From Methanobacterium aggregans (GTDB taxonomy: Archaea > Methanobacteriota > Methanobacteria > Methanobacteriales > Methanobacteriaceae), in NCBI RefSeq assembly GCF_017874455.1, contig NZ_JAGGLN010000001.1, positions 62,001 through 126,000 of the forward strand: a DNA stretch of 64,000 nt. Reading direction: 5' to 3'. The notes below the pieces were generated by a model, which made no database searches, was not told the origin of the DNA, and saw only the letters and a program-made list of their open reading frames with translations. The position numbers and the translations under genes were made by a program. Position 1 is the first letter of the stretch. Each line of letters starts with the position of its first letter. Shown one piece after another: positions 1-9,519 of this stretch.

Positions 1-57
1 CTAAAAAAAATGAGAAGAATATTATTAGTTGAAATAAAAAATAAAGATTTAATTTGA

Positions 58-1575
58 TCAATTTACTTTATAAATATAAACTGGTGATAGTTTTATACTT
101 GGATTGACAGGTATTTCACCAATTAAAGTGCAATTATCTTCTAGAAATATTGGGGTTTCTGCAAAAATTTGGCCAAAGCTCAAATAATACTTGTCATGTA
201 CTGAATAATTCCAGAAACGGTCATATAATATATAACTTCCTTTTAATTTACTAAGATCAGAATTATTCATGTAATGATAATCATAGTAAGTGTAATTATT
301 GTGTAGTGTTACCCAATATTCAGGGTCTCCAATAACAATACTTCCATTGGGGATATACCCTTGGATTTCTGGTTGAACAGTTTGATAATCATAATTTTTA
401 GTTGAATAAATGATATTGAAAACTCCAAAAGTATTTATTAAGAGAATGGTCACTAGGAAAACTGTTATAATTGTTCTAAGACTTTTATTATAATTGAACC
501 TTACCTTAAATATTAATGATATAAAAATAAACCAATAGGGCAATATGATCCCAAAGTACCATATTGCGTATTTTTGACTCACTAAAACCGCAAGCAAGAT
601 TACATGAACGGCTAAAACTATAATTAAAAATTTGTAATTGAATTTTTCCCTATTTTTTACAAGATGTATACTTGCTAATAAAGTTAAGTATAAAGCAGCA
701 ATTATTAATAAAAGGGCAAACCAACTTGTTGTAACCTTGATAAATCCAATTAGGATCCCATAACGGTTTACTTCTGAAATAATATTATTTAAAGGCGTAG
801 TTGCTGAACTGGTAATATTGGCTTTGTATTGGCCCAGAAATGCCTGAAAATCCCAAGAAATATAATATAAGTAAGGCATTATAAGCAAGATAGGTCCTAA
901 AATTAAGTATAATATCTCTTTTAGTTTAAATTCGATTTTATGGTTCTTGAGATCTACCTTACATATACCGTAGATAAGAACTATACTGATTATGCTAAAA
1001 ATTCCATCAGGATGAGATAAAAAGGATAAAATTGCAAATATGCCTGTAAGAAAGTAATAACTGTATTTATTTGTCTTCAATGCTTTTATTAGAAAATATA
1101 AACCAATCACAGTAAAACATGCAACTGCAATATCCATTCTAACTTGTCTTGCAACTGTAAAGAAGAGAGGGTTAAAAATAAGCAGTAATGCAGCTAACAA
1201 ACCCACTTTTTTACTGAATAGTTCATGTGCAAGCATGTAAGTAAATAAAACTGTGAAAAAACCTAAGAGTACACTTACTATTCTTGCTTGAAAAATTCCA
1301 AAGCCAATTAATTTAAAAGAAATCGCGAGCAGGATCATATAGCATGGCATTTGCCAATAAGTGAAATGACCTATGTTATGAAAAGTAGGCATCATAGTTG
1401 TCCCAAAAAAACCATGAAAAGCTAAGTTAAAAGCAGGATTAATAAACCAAGCCTCATCCATCCACAATTTAGGATATTTTGTTAAGTTAAAGGAATATAC
1501 AATAATAAAAATCGATAACATGAATAATATCTCTTTATTATCCTTGATAACTCTCTTCAAATTTTTTAGGAACAT
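58..1575 (-). CDS. GT39/ArnT-like membrane glycosyltransferase
   Basis: A 505-residue polytopic membrane protein with roughly ten hydrophobic segments. The first extracytoplasmic loop after the N-terminal segment carries Asp-Glu (context LWMDEAWF, about residue 40), the position used by GT-C enzymes of the GT39/ArnT group to bind a lipid-linked sugar donor, and the protein ends in a hydrophilic outside domain. By family knowledge such enzymes move sugars from dolichyl-phosphate carriers onto lipid or protein acceptors outside the membrane. It is divergent from the two AglB genes that follow, which suggests a surface glycosylation locus. The start at 1575 follows a purine-rich stretch. The exact donor and acceptor cannot be read from the sequence. 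Confidence 0.75.
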   Translation of the reverse strand: MFLKNLKRVIKDNKEILFMLSIFIIVYSFNLTKYPKLWMDEAWFINPAFNLAFHGFFGTTMMPTFHNIGHFTYWQMPCYMILLAISFKLIGFGIFQARIVSVLLGFFTVLFTYMLAHELFSKKVGLLAALLLIFNPLFFTVARQVRMDIAVACFTVIGLYFLIKALKTNKYSYYFLTGIFAILSFLSHPDGIFSIISIVLIYGICKVDLKNHKIEFKLKEILYLILGPILLIMPYLYYISWDFQAFLGQYKANITSSATTPLNNIISEVNRYGILIGFIKVTTSWFALLLIIAALYLTLLASIHLVKNREKFNYKFLIIVLAVHVILLAVLVSQKYAIWYFGIILPYWFIFISLIFKVRFNYNKSLRTIITVFLVTILLINTFGVFNIIYSTKNYDYQTVQPEIQGYIPNGSIVIGDPEYWVTLHNNYTYYDYHYMNNSDLSKLKGSYILYDRFWNYSVHDKYYLSFGQIFAETPIFLEDNCTLIGEIPVNPSIKLSPVYIYKVN

Positions 1576-1986
<411 letters not shown>

Positions 1987-4227
1987 ATGTCAAAAAAGCA
2001 AATATTAATAACATTAATAATTATATTAATAATATTCATGGTAGGATTTGTTTTGAGGGTGGAATCAACTAACCTTCCTGGAGTTCCACTCGATGAAAAG
2101 GCTTATTATCAGGATCAAAATGGCCTTCCATACATGTACGAAATGGACTCATACTACAACTACCGTTTGACAAAAAATTATTTGGAACATGGACATACTG
2201 GAGATACCTTTATAAATGGTACTGAGTGGGATTTTCATTCTTATGCTCCTTCAGGGGTTCCGATGGATTATCCCCCACTTATAGTTTATTTAACTGCATT
2301 TGTTTACAAATTCATAAATCTATTTGCATCTGTTCCCCTTTTGGTGGTTTGCTTCTGGATACCTGCTTTTGTTGGTCCACTTGCAGGAATTATGACGTAT
2401 TTTTTTGTCAGACGTTATACAAATAATTATGGAGCAGCTGCTGCAGGCATTTTAGCAGTAACAGCTCCTTTATATCTTGTTAGAACTGTTCCAGGATGGT
2501 TTGACACAGATATGTTCAATGTTTTTTTCCCAATTTTGGTCACATGGCTTTTTGTTGAAGCGGTAACTGCTCAAAAGTTCAAGAATCAGATTATACTTTC
2601 ACTTTCAGCTGCATTTGCAATGGTCCTGTTTGCACTTGCGTGGAATGGTTGGCAATATCAATTCTATCTACTTGTGATATTCACAAGTATCTACATTTTA
2701 TGGAGAAAGATACGGGGAGGGAATGTCAAAAATTGTGCTTACATCATTTCAATATATTTTGTAAGTACATTACTATTAGTAGGAATTTTTACAGGATTTT
2801 TGAATGTAATAAACCTTTTTGAAGAACCTCAAACTCTCCTCAAGATGTTGAGCTCTCATGGCGTTTGGTATCCATGGCCTAATGTTTATGTTTCTGTTTC
2901 AGAACTTCAAAAACCTTCAATTTGGGACGTGATGTCTGGAGTTGGTCCTGCATTTTTTGGAGGCATACTTGGCATTCTTTGGATATTAAGAGTAATGATA
3001 AATCCAAAACTTAAAAAACGTTTTTTAAATAGAATGACTTGGTTTTTTTATTTAATGTTGATAGCGTGGACTTTAATAGGATTTGTTTCTTTTGAAGAAG
3101 GTTCGAGGTTCCTGATACTGCTTATATCTCCTCTGGTTATAAGTTCCGGTATCTTAATAGGATTAGTGATAAATTACTTGTCCCTACTAAAAGAAAATCA
3201 CGTCTTGAACATCTTTCAAAGAGAAGGTGTGATTAAAATATTTAAAGTAGTTATAATCTTATTAGTGACTGTTCCTGCAGTTTTTAGTGTGTATGAGTCC
3301 ACATGTGCTTTACAAACTGGTGCAAATGATGATTTGTGGGACTCTGCTCTTTGGATAAATAATAACACTCAAAATAATACTATTGTTATTGTGGAATGGG
3401 GTTATGGACATCTTTTCTCAGCTATTGCTAACCGTTCAGTTTCTTTTGATGGACGAACTGCTTATATTGAAACTTTATCCATAAGGCAGTTTGATGGTGC
3501 TTATAAATTTGGCAGTGAATCTCCAAGTAGTTCAAGGGAGTACTGGATAAATCATGCATTTTCAACGGATAATCAGACACTTTCTCTGGGCATTTTTAGG
3601 ATGTTAACCACAAGTGGGGATATGGGATATATAACCCTGGATCAATACACAAAAAATACAACCCAGAGTGTTATGATATTAAATAGTATACTTGGAGTTG
3701 ACAATGAAACTGCAAAAGAGATATTGTTAACTAAATATGGTTTAAATGAAGAACAAGCTGAAAATGTGCTTCAATATACTCATCCAAGTGATTCAAGACC
3801 TTTTGTACTTGTGACATCTATTAATACATTAGGTAGGGGGAAGGCCATATTCAAATTTGGAGAATGGGACTTCAATGATGTTAAAGAAGGCAACTACACA
3901 TATTCAGTCGGTACATTTGTTATAAATGGAACTATCTTGAATTCAACGAATAAAGTTGTAATGAACATGAAAACTAGGGATATAACGTGGAATGGAAGTT
4001 ACCCTTACTCATTTATATTAATCAAAAATGGGACTATGAAAGAGCAAAGAATAAATAATAACAGCAACTTTTCTGTTGCGGTGCTTATGGACGTTAATAA
4101 AACAGTTGTAATTGATAAGAGTCTTGAAAATTCTATGTTCATGAAACTGTGGGTTGAAAACAGTAATTCAACAATGTTCAAACCAATTTACAGAAAAGGT
4201 ACAGTTACTGTGTGGCAATATGTATGA
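1987..4227 (+). CDS. aglB: AglB/STT3-type oligosaccharyltransferase, paralogue 1
   Basis: 746 residues: about a dozen membrane segments followed by a soluble outside domain from about residue 440. STT3 proteins transfer a lipid-linked glycan to Asn of N-X-S/T sequons on secreted proteins. Visible family marks are the first-loop acidic site (MDSYYNYR, Asp54) and the acidic pair WFDTDMFNV (about residues 171-179). At the expected WWDxG sequon-binding site the protein reads EWGYGH (470-475), so the first Trp and the Asp of the canonical motif are replaced. The protein itself has many N-X-S/T sites in its C-terminal domain. A closely similar paralogue lies 35 nt downstream, so the pair is probably cotranscribed. 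Confidence 0.88.
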   Translation: MSKKQILITLIIILIIFMVGFVLRVESTNLPGVPLDEKAYYQDQNGLPYMYEMDSYYNYRLTKNYLEHGHTGDTFINGTEWDFHSYAPSGVPMDYPPLIVYLTAFVYKFINLFASVPLLVVCFWIPAFVGPLAGIMTYFFVRRYTNNYGAAAAGILAVTAPLYLVRTVPGWFDTDMFNVFFPILVTWLFVEAVTAQKFKNQIILSLSAAFAMVLFALAWNGWQYQFYLLVIFTSIYILWRKIRGGNVKNCAYIISIYFVSTLLLVGIFTGFLNVINLFEEPQTLLKMLSSHGVWYPWPNVYVSVSELQKPSIWDVMSGVGPAFFGGILGILWILRVMINPKLKKRFLNRMTWFFYLMLIAWTLIGFVSFEEGSRFLILLISPLVISSGILIGLVINYLSLLKENHVLNIFQREGVIKIFKVVIILLVTVPAVFSVYESTCALQTGANDDLWDSALWINNNTQNNTIVIVEWGYGHLFSAIANRSVSFDGRTAYIETLSIRQFDGAYKFGSESPSSSREYWINHAFSTDNQTLSLGIFRMLTTSGDMGYITLDQYTKNTTQSVMILNSILGVDNETAKEILLTKYGLNEEQAENVLQYTHPSDSRPFVLVTSINTLGRGKAIFKFGEWDFNDVKEGNYTYSVGTFVINGTILNSTNKVVMNMKTRDITWNGSYPYSFILIKNGTMKEQRINNNSNFSVAVLMDVNKTVVIDKSLENSMFMKLWVENSNSTMFKPIYRKGTVTVWQYV

Positions 4228-4262
4228 AAATTTGTGAATATTCTATATGTTAGAGGATGTGC

Positions 4263-6509
4263 ATGTCAAAAAATAAAATATTAATAATTTTCCTGTGTGT
4301 AATCATTTTTGCCACGGGTTTCATTCTTAGAGTGGAGTCTGTTAATTTAACAGGCATTCCAGCAAGTGAACAGGCTTACTATCAGGATCAAAACGGTCTT
4401 CCCTACATGTATGATATGGATTCTTACTACAATTATAGGATGACCAAAAATTACATAGAACGCGGATACATGGGAGATACTAAAGTAAACGGTAAAGAAT
4501 GGGATTTTCATTCTTACGCCCCTTCAGGAGTTCCAATGGATTATCCTCCCCTCATAGTTTATCTCACAGCATTCATCTACAAATTTATAAACTTATTTGC
4601 AGCTGTGCCACTTTTATCGGTCTGTTTCTGGTTGCCCGCATTATTCGCCCCACTGGCAGGAGTCGTTGCATACATATTCACACGAAGATTCACAAACAAC
4701 TACGGTGCAGCTGCTGCAGGAATCCTGACAGTCACAGCTCCTTTTTATTTTATTAGAACAGTGCCTGCCTGGTTTGACACAGACATGTTCAACGTTCTTT
4801 TTCCTCTCCTTGTAACATGGCTTTTTATTGAGGCAGTTCAAAGTGAAAACAAAAGAATAAGAGTGATATACACAATTCTATCAGCATTTTCCATGTTACT
4901 GTTTTCAATTGCATGGAATGGATGGCAGTACCAGTTTTACATAATACTGGTTTTTTCCATAGTTTACGCAGTTTGGATGAAGTTGAAGGGGAACTCTGTG
5001 AAAAATTTTGTTGTTACAGTGGGTATTTTTTCAGTACTAACTGTGATACTGATTGGTGTTCTGACAGGATTTTTGAATGTTATGAAGTTCTTAATGGGGC
5101 CAATTCAACTTGTTAACTTGTCCAGTGCTAATGGTACATGGGCACCGTGGCCAGATACATATGTATCTGTATCAGAACTTGGAATACCCTCGGTTTATGA
5201 AGTTTTATCAGGCATTGGGCCTGCATTTTTTGGAGGTATCTTTGGTCTTATGTGGATATTAAGGGTTTTGTTGAACAAAAAACTCAAAAAACAATTCTTA
5301 AGTAAAATGACATGGTTTTCTTATTTATTGTTGGTATCATGGACTATAATTGGATTTTTTTCACTTACCAAGGGTGCAAGATTCATAATACTCCTCATAC
5401 CTCCGCTTGTCATAAGCTCTGGAATAATGGTGGGGCTTGCAGTTGATTATTTATCTTTACTTAAAAGAAGTGGGAGATTTAAGGTATTCCGCAGAAATAA
5501 AAATTTAATTACAATCCTCTCTCTGTGTTTAGTGCTGCTTGTGAGTGTTCCTGCAGTTTTCAATACTTCTGAATCCATGCAAATGTTGATACCTGGTGCA
5601 AATGATGATATGTGGAATGCAGCAACCTGGATAAACAGTAACACACCTAACGACACAGTTATAATTACAGATTGGAGTTATGGTCATTTCTTTTCTGCAG
5701 TATCAGATCGTCCAGTTGCATATGATGGAAGAACAGCCTATGTTGAAACACTACCCTCAAGGCAGTTCGACAGTTCATATCCATATGGGAGTAAATCTCC
5801 AAGCACATCAAGAGAATACTGGATAGATCGAGCTTTTTCAACAACAAATGAAAGTTTATCCTATGGCATATTCAAAATGATTGCAACAAGTGGTGATATG
5901 GGATACATAACCTTGGATAAGTACACGATGAACACCATAAAAAGTGCTGAAATCCTTAACAATATTTTAGGCCTTGATAAAAGCTCTGCAAAGAACGTGC
6001 TTGTCAATGAATATCATCTGAATAATACTTCTGCAGATAATGTTTTGAACTTCACACATCCTGCCCATCCAAGACATTTTATTGTTGTGAACGTGGGTCT
6101 GAAGGGATCATGGTACTTCAAGTTTGGAACCTGGGATTTCAATACGATGCAGATGGGGAATTACACCTACGCTCATGGTGATTTGGATAGTTCAGGGAAC
6201 TCTCTTGTGAATCATGGTAACTTAACCCTGGATCCTAAAACTGGTCATGTAACATGGAATAAGGAAACACCCTACTGTGTGATCACCCTAAAAAATGGAA
6301 CAATTGCGAAGCGTTACTTAAACAAAAACAGTAATATCTATGTTCTACTTCAGAGGGACATTAACGAGTACGCTGTTTTGGACAAAAAATTTGAAAATTC
6401 ACTTTTCACGAGGATAGCTGTTGAAAGGAGTAATTCTACTTATTTCACCCCTATCTATGAGAATAACGATGTTTCAGTATGGGCACCTAGATCCACTAAA
6501 TTGAATTAA
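4263..6509 (+). CDS. aglB: AglB/STT3-type oligosaccharyltransferase, paralogue 2
   Basis: 748 residues, colinear with the upstream paralogue over its whole length and strongly alike in the first loop (MDSYYNYR, WDFHSYAPSGVPMDYPP region) and in WFDTDMFNV. The catalytic-site motif reads DWSYGH at the same residue numbers (470-475) where classical STT3 has WWDYG. I place the start at the second ATG, 4263, because an AGAGG ribosome site (4252-4256) would be too close to the ATG at 4257 but is six bases from 4263. The tandem arrangement suggests duplication and perhaps different acceptor or glycan preference; that part is inference. Confidence 0.88.
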   Translation: MSKNKILIIFLCVIIFATGFILRVESVNLTGIPASEQAYYQDQNGLPYMYDMDSYYNYRMTKNYIERGYMGDTKVNGKEWDFHSYAPSGVPMDYPPLIVYLTAFIYKFINLFAAVPLLSVCFWLPALFAPLAGVVAYIFTRRFTNNYGAAAAGILTVTAPFYFIRTVPAWFDTDMFNVLFPLLVTWLFIEAVQSENKRIRVIYTILSAFSMLLFSIAWNGWQYQFYIILVFSIVYAVWMKLKGNSVKNFVVTVGIFSVLTVILIGVLTGFLNVMKFLMGPIQLVNLSSANGTWAPWPDTYVSVSELGIPSVYEVLSGIGPAFFGGIFGLMWILRVLLNKKLKKQFLSKMTWFSYLLLVSWTIIGFFSLTKGARFIILLIPPLVISSGIMVGLAVDYLSLLKRSGRFKVFRRNKNLITILSLCLVLLVSVPAVFNTSESMQMLIPGANDDMWNAATWINSNTPNDTVIITDWSYGHFFSAVSDRPVAYDGRTAYVETLPSRQFDSSYPYGSKSPSTSREYWIDRAFSTTNESLSYGIFKMIATSGDMGYITLDKYTMNTIKSAEILNNILGLDKSSAKNVLVNEYHLNNTSADNVLNFTHPAHPRHFIVVNVGLKGSWYFKFGTWDFNTMQMGNYTYAHGDLDSSGNSLVNHGNLTLDPKTGHVTWNKETPYCVITLKNGTIAKRYLNKNSNIYVLLQRDINEYAVLDKKFENSLFTRIAVERSNSTYFTPIYENNDVSVWAPRSTKLN

Positions 6510-6642
6510 ATCAATAATCTACCTTCTTTTTCTTTTTATCTTAAAAAATTATTAATAAGAGGATAATTCTAAGAAAAATAGACTTTAAAAGTTAAAATGA
6601 GCACATAAATTTATTTTAAAAAAGAAAAGAAGTAGTGGAAGT

Positions 6643-6828
6643 TTACATTTTACCGATTGTGCTGTCTCTTGCAGTGTCCACAACTTCTGTTATGTTACCT
6701 GCTACTGACTTTGATATGCCGAATATGTACTGTCCGGCTACAATTACAATCACAAGTATAGCACCTACGAGTAATATCATTTCGGCGCTTATTTGTGCTT
6801 TTTCATCTAATAACATGAACTTCCACAT
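6643..6828 (-). CDS. Class III signal peptide prepilin (type IV pilin-like)
   Basis: 61 residues with a short charged N-terminus, the class III prepilin recognition motif Q-x-S-x-E-x3-L (QISAEMILL) and then one long hydrophobic helix. In archaea such proteins are cleaved just before the Gln by an EppA-type peptidase and assembled into pili through the hydrophobic helix. An alternative start five residues later (MLLDEK) is possible. It lies 13 nt downstream of a second pilin on the same strand, so the two are probably one transcript driven by the promoter near 7061-7077. The exposed C-terminal part is only about 20 residues, small even for this family. Confidence 0.85.
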   Translation of the reverse strand: MWKFMLLDEKAQISAEMILLVGAILVIVIVAGQYIFGISKSVAGNITEVVDTARDSTIGKM

Positions 6829-6841
6829 TTCCAGATTTTAA

Positions 6842-7015
6842 TCATCCACCGACGTTGGTTCTTACTGTTTGAGCATCATCAGCAGAGTTCAAGTTACTGT
6901 TCTGGATGTAGTTTTTGTATATAAGGAGTGCAGCTATAGCTATAACGATTACTCCACCGAATAATAAAATATATTCTGCTGCTCCCTGTCCTGCTTCGTC
7001 TTTTAAAAAGTTCAT
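6842..7015 (-). CDS. Class III signal peptide prepilin
   Basis: 57 residues from the start I choose at 7015 (MNFLKDEAGQ). That start has a strong GGGAGGT ribosome site (complement of 7023-7029) seven bases upstream; a more upstream ATG at 7042 has none. The motif QGAAEYILL precedes a hydrophobic helix (GGVIVIAIAALLIY), matching the DUF361 class III signal peptide, with Gly/Ala replacing the S-x of the classical motif. It is first in a two-gene minus-strand unit with the next pilin and closely resembles the third pilin at 7909-8097. Confidence 0.87.
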   Translation of the reverse strand: MNFLKDEAGQGAAEYILLFGGVIVIAIAALLIYKNYIQNSNLNSADDAQTVRTNVGG

Positions 7016-7060
7016 ATTTTTTACCTCCCTAATAATCAACACTTTTCTTTATAGTTTAGT

Positions 7061-7077
7061 CCTATATATATTTTTTT
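7061..7077 (-). promoter_or_regulatory. TATA-box promoter of the pilin pair
   Basis: Read on the minus strand this is AAAAAAATATATATAGG, a good archaeal TATA element about 45-60 nt before the pilin start at 7015. Initiation about 25 nt downstream would leave a short leader containing the GGGAGGT site. Confidence 0.55.
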
Positions 7078-7183
7078 CTTTGGAATTCTGCATTATACAT
7101 GCTTATTGAATCATTTTAATCTACATCCTTAAGAAGATGCATATTAAAGAGTTTGCCTCTGCTTTTTGCTCACATAATATCAA

Positions 7184-7194
7184 TTTTTATATAT
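7184..7194 (+). promoter_or_regulatory. TATA-box promoter of the winged-helix gene
   Basis: TTTTTATATAT, about 50 nt before the start at 7240; initiation about 25 nt downstream would give a leader of roughly 25 nt. Confidence 0.5.
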
Positions 7195-7239
7195 GATTAT
7201 GTGCATAGTATCACATAACAAAAGTAAAGTGTAATTACT

Positions 7240-7803
7240 ATGCCCAAAAATTATAATCTAAAAGAATTAATCCTGCAACTTTTAAGTGGTGGGGAGCTAT
7301 CCAAAAAGGAACTTATGATGGAGATCAGGAGAGAATCTGATAATCCTGTGTCTGATAAAACCATAAATGAATCCCTCATGACCCTTTTGAAGGATGAGAA
7401 GATATACATAATCGGCTACGATTTTGATGTCTACGAAGGTGTGAAAAGGATACAGTCCATAAGACCTGAAGGAGTTATCTTCGGAAAGTTGAAGAAGGAC
7501 TTCGTTGAAATAGATAATTTGATCAAACAACTGGAAAGCTCAGATGTTGAAGAAGTAAAAGAATCCTCCTACAAACTTAAAAGGCTGTTTAGAAAGAAAC
7601 TTGAATCAATTACGAACGAGGAACTATCATCCCTTATTGAGGAGGACATAGACAGCCTCTTTAACAGAACCATCTACTACATAAACACCCAGAAGGAAGA
7701 ACAAAAAAGGATCTTAAAGAACAAGCTTGCCTGGAGTTTAAGCACAGGGAAGGGTTCTGATAAACTCTTTGAGGATATCATAAAGTACACAGTATCCCAT
7801 TGA
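7240..7803 (+). CDS. Winged-helix-like protein of unknown function
   Basis: 187 residues, cytoplasmic, highly charged. The first 60 residues (KELILQLLSGGELSKKELMM ... DKTINESLMTLLKDEKIYII) read as a winged helix: a helix, a turn and recognition helix, then a short beta wing. The remainder is predicted helical and rich in Lys and Glu, possibly a dimerisation coiled coil. The gene sits divergently from two pilin genes and convergently toward a third, so a role in controlling or serving the pilins is a reasonable guess but not shown. I do not recognise a named family. Confidence 0.7.
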   Translation: MPKNYNLKELILQLLSGGELSKKELMMEIRRESDNPVSDKTINESLMTLLKDEKIYIIGYDFDVYEGVKRIQSIRPEGVIFGKLKKDFVEIDNLIKQLESSDVEEVKESSYKLKRLFRKKLESITNEELSSLIEEDIDSLFNRTIYYINTQKEEQKRILKNKLAWSLSTGKGSDKLFEDIIKYTVSH

Positions 7804-7908
7804 TCTTCAAATGTTTTAAAAAAATAAAATTTTAAAAATGAACATTATTTTTTAAAGAATAAAAAGGGTTAAAATAAAAGCTTACTTTTTTTTAAAATAA
7901 ATAAAGGG

Positions 7909-8097
7909 TTATTTATTTGCACAAACTCGAACTGTGTTCATGTCCTCTGCTGCATTGAAATTAACTCCGCTTTTGAGGTATTCTTTGTACACTAAAAGGG
8001 CAGATATGGCTATAACAATCACTCCGCCGAACAACAGTATGTACTCTGCTGCCCCCTGTCCACCTTCATCTTTTAAAATAGTTCTATCTAAAATCAT
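7909..8097 (-). CDS. Class III signal peptide prepilin
   Basis: 62 residues: short charged leader (MILDRTILKDEGG), the class III motif QGAAEYILLFG, a hydrophobic helix, then a short soluble tail. It is very similar to the pilin at 6842-7015 through the signal and helix, and differs in the exposed tail, as expected for duplicated pilins with variable surfaces. It is transcribed toward the winged-helix gene. By family knowledge the helix forms the pilus core after cleavage by an EppA-type peptidase, which is not encoded in this window. Confidence 0.85.
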   Translation of the reverse strand: MILDRTILKDEGGQGAAEYILLFGGVIVIAISALLVYKEYLKSGVNFNAAEDMNTVRVCANK

Positions 8098-8190
8098 TTC
8101 CCAAAACCCCTGTTAAAGATACAATAACTATATTCTACAATTATTTATAATGTTATTTACATGGTTAAATCTAAACCTTATACTAATTAT

Positions 8191-8202
8191 ACTTTTATAT
8201 AG
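8191..8202 (+). promoter_or_regulatory. TATA-box promoter of the MurG-like gene
   Basis: ACTTTTATATAG lies about 120 nt upstream of the start at 8320, with no other gene between. It implies a leader of about 90-100 nt. Confidence 0.5.
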
Positions 8203-8319
8203 ATATCAACTCAATAACGTTCTTTTAGACATATACAAAAATTATTATGGGATGGTATGTTCAGACAATATGTCTTACCATACAATCGATGTTGATATTA
8301 GCTTTTGAGGTTCAATTTC

Positions 8320-9480
8320 ATGAAAGTACTCATAATTCCCTGTGGAATAGGTATGGGCCATGCTTCAAGATGCACAGCCATTGCAGGAAAACTCATGGAG
8401 AAGGGGGTTGAAGTTCTCTTTGCAAGCTACGGCTCAGGCTACGAGATGCTCAAGGAATACAACAAATACCATGTAATAAAACTCCCGGATCTGAAGTTTT
8501 ACGGCGGGGAGGGAGAACTGGACATCAAGGACACTGCAAAGAAATCCATAGACACCCCCTTCATATTCCTTAAAAGCATATACAGTGAATCAAAGGTTAT
8601 AAAGGATTTTAAACCAGATTTGATTGTGGCGGATTCTCATTACTCAGTTCCAATAACAGCCAAGGTCCTTGGAGTGCCCTGTGTACTGGTGGCAAATGAG
8701 CTGACCTTCAACTTCTCTGATATCTACCCCCAGGACAAAACAGTGGAATACCTTGAAAACGGGCTTGAAAGATTCATAAAAGATGTTTCACGTCTCTGCA
8801 GGGCAATAATCATCCCTGATGTTCCAGAATCAATTAAAATACCTCCTAAAATAGAGGATAAAGTATTTTTTGTTGGTCCCCTTCTCAAGGAGGACCCCCT
8901 TGCTATTCCAGATAAAGCTGAGCTTAGAAAAAAGTTCGGCTTCAAAGATGAGGATAAAATAGTTCTCGTGACTGTGGGTGGCAGTGAATTTGGAGTGGGG
9001 CTTCTTAAGATCATATGCAGGGCTTCAGATATGATGGACTGTGACAGGATCGTCATGGTAACAGGTCCCAGGATAAGATCAGATTTCATACCTGATTCTG
9101 AAAAGATCATAAAGAAGACCTTCCTTGAGGATATGATGGAATGGATGAAACTTTCAGATATGGTGATAAGCCTTGCAGGCCATACAACCTCAATGGAAGT
9201 AACAGCACTGGGCATTCCCAGCATCATCGTTCCAATAGATAACCATCCAGAACAGCATAAGAATGCAGTGCACGTTGAAAAATATGGAATATCCCTTCTC
9301 AGGAACATGAAAGAGCTGACGCCTAGGGGAATTGCAGATGATGTTAACCAACTTCTAGGGGATGAAACCCTGAAGGAGAGGTCTGAAGAAACCATTGAAA
9401 CATTCTCCAAGTACAGTGGAACAGAGGATTCAGTGGAGATAATAATGAAACATGCCATGGATAATAGGGAACCTTTATAA
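8320..9480 (+). CDS. MurG-like GT-B glycosyltransferase
   Basis: 386 residues with the two-domain GT-B layout. The N-terminal domain opens with a beta strand and Gly-rich loop (KVLIIPCGIGMGHASRC), as in MurG and the UDP-GlcNAc transferases of family GT28; the C-terminal domain has a second Gly-rich loop (VTVGGSEFGVG) and the nucleotide-sugar binding stretch HTTSMEVTALGIPSIIVPI followed by PEQHKNA. The start at 8320 has a GAGG ribosome site (8307-8310) nine bases upstream; an in-frame TTG at 8305 would overlap that site. It probably adds a sugar from a UDP-donor to a lipid or cell-wall precursor on the cytoplasmic side; the substrate is unknown. Confidence 0.75.
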   Translation: MKVLIIPCGIGMGHASRCTAIAGKLMEKGVEVLFASYGSGYEMLKEYNKYHVIKLPDLKFYGGEGELDIKDTAKKSIDTPFIFLKSIYSESKVIKDFKPDLIVADSHYSVPITAKVLGVPCVLVANELTFNFSDIYPQDKTVEYLENGLERFIKDVSRLCRAIIIPDVPESIKIPPKIEDKVFFVGPLLKEDPLAIPDKAELRKKFGFKDEDKIVLVTVGGSEFGVGLLKIICRASDMMDCDRIVMVTGPRIRSDFIPDSEKIIKKTFLEDMMEWMKLSDMVISLAGHTTSMEVTALGIPSIIVPIDNHPEQHKNAVHVEKYGISLLRNMKELTPRGIADDVNQLLGDETLKERSEETIETFSKYSGTEDSVEIIMKHAMDNREPL

Positions 9481-9519
9481 ATTTAAAGGGTATACGTAAT
9501 ATTATATTGGAGGTATAAG

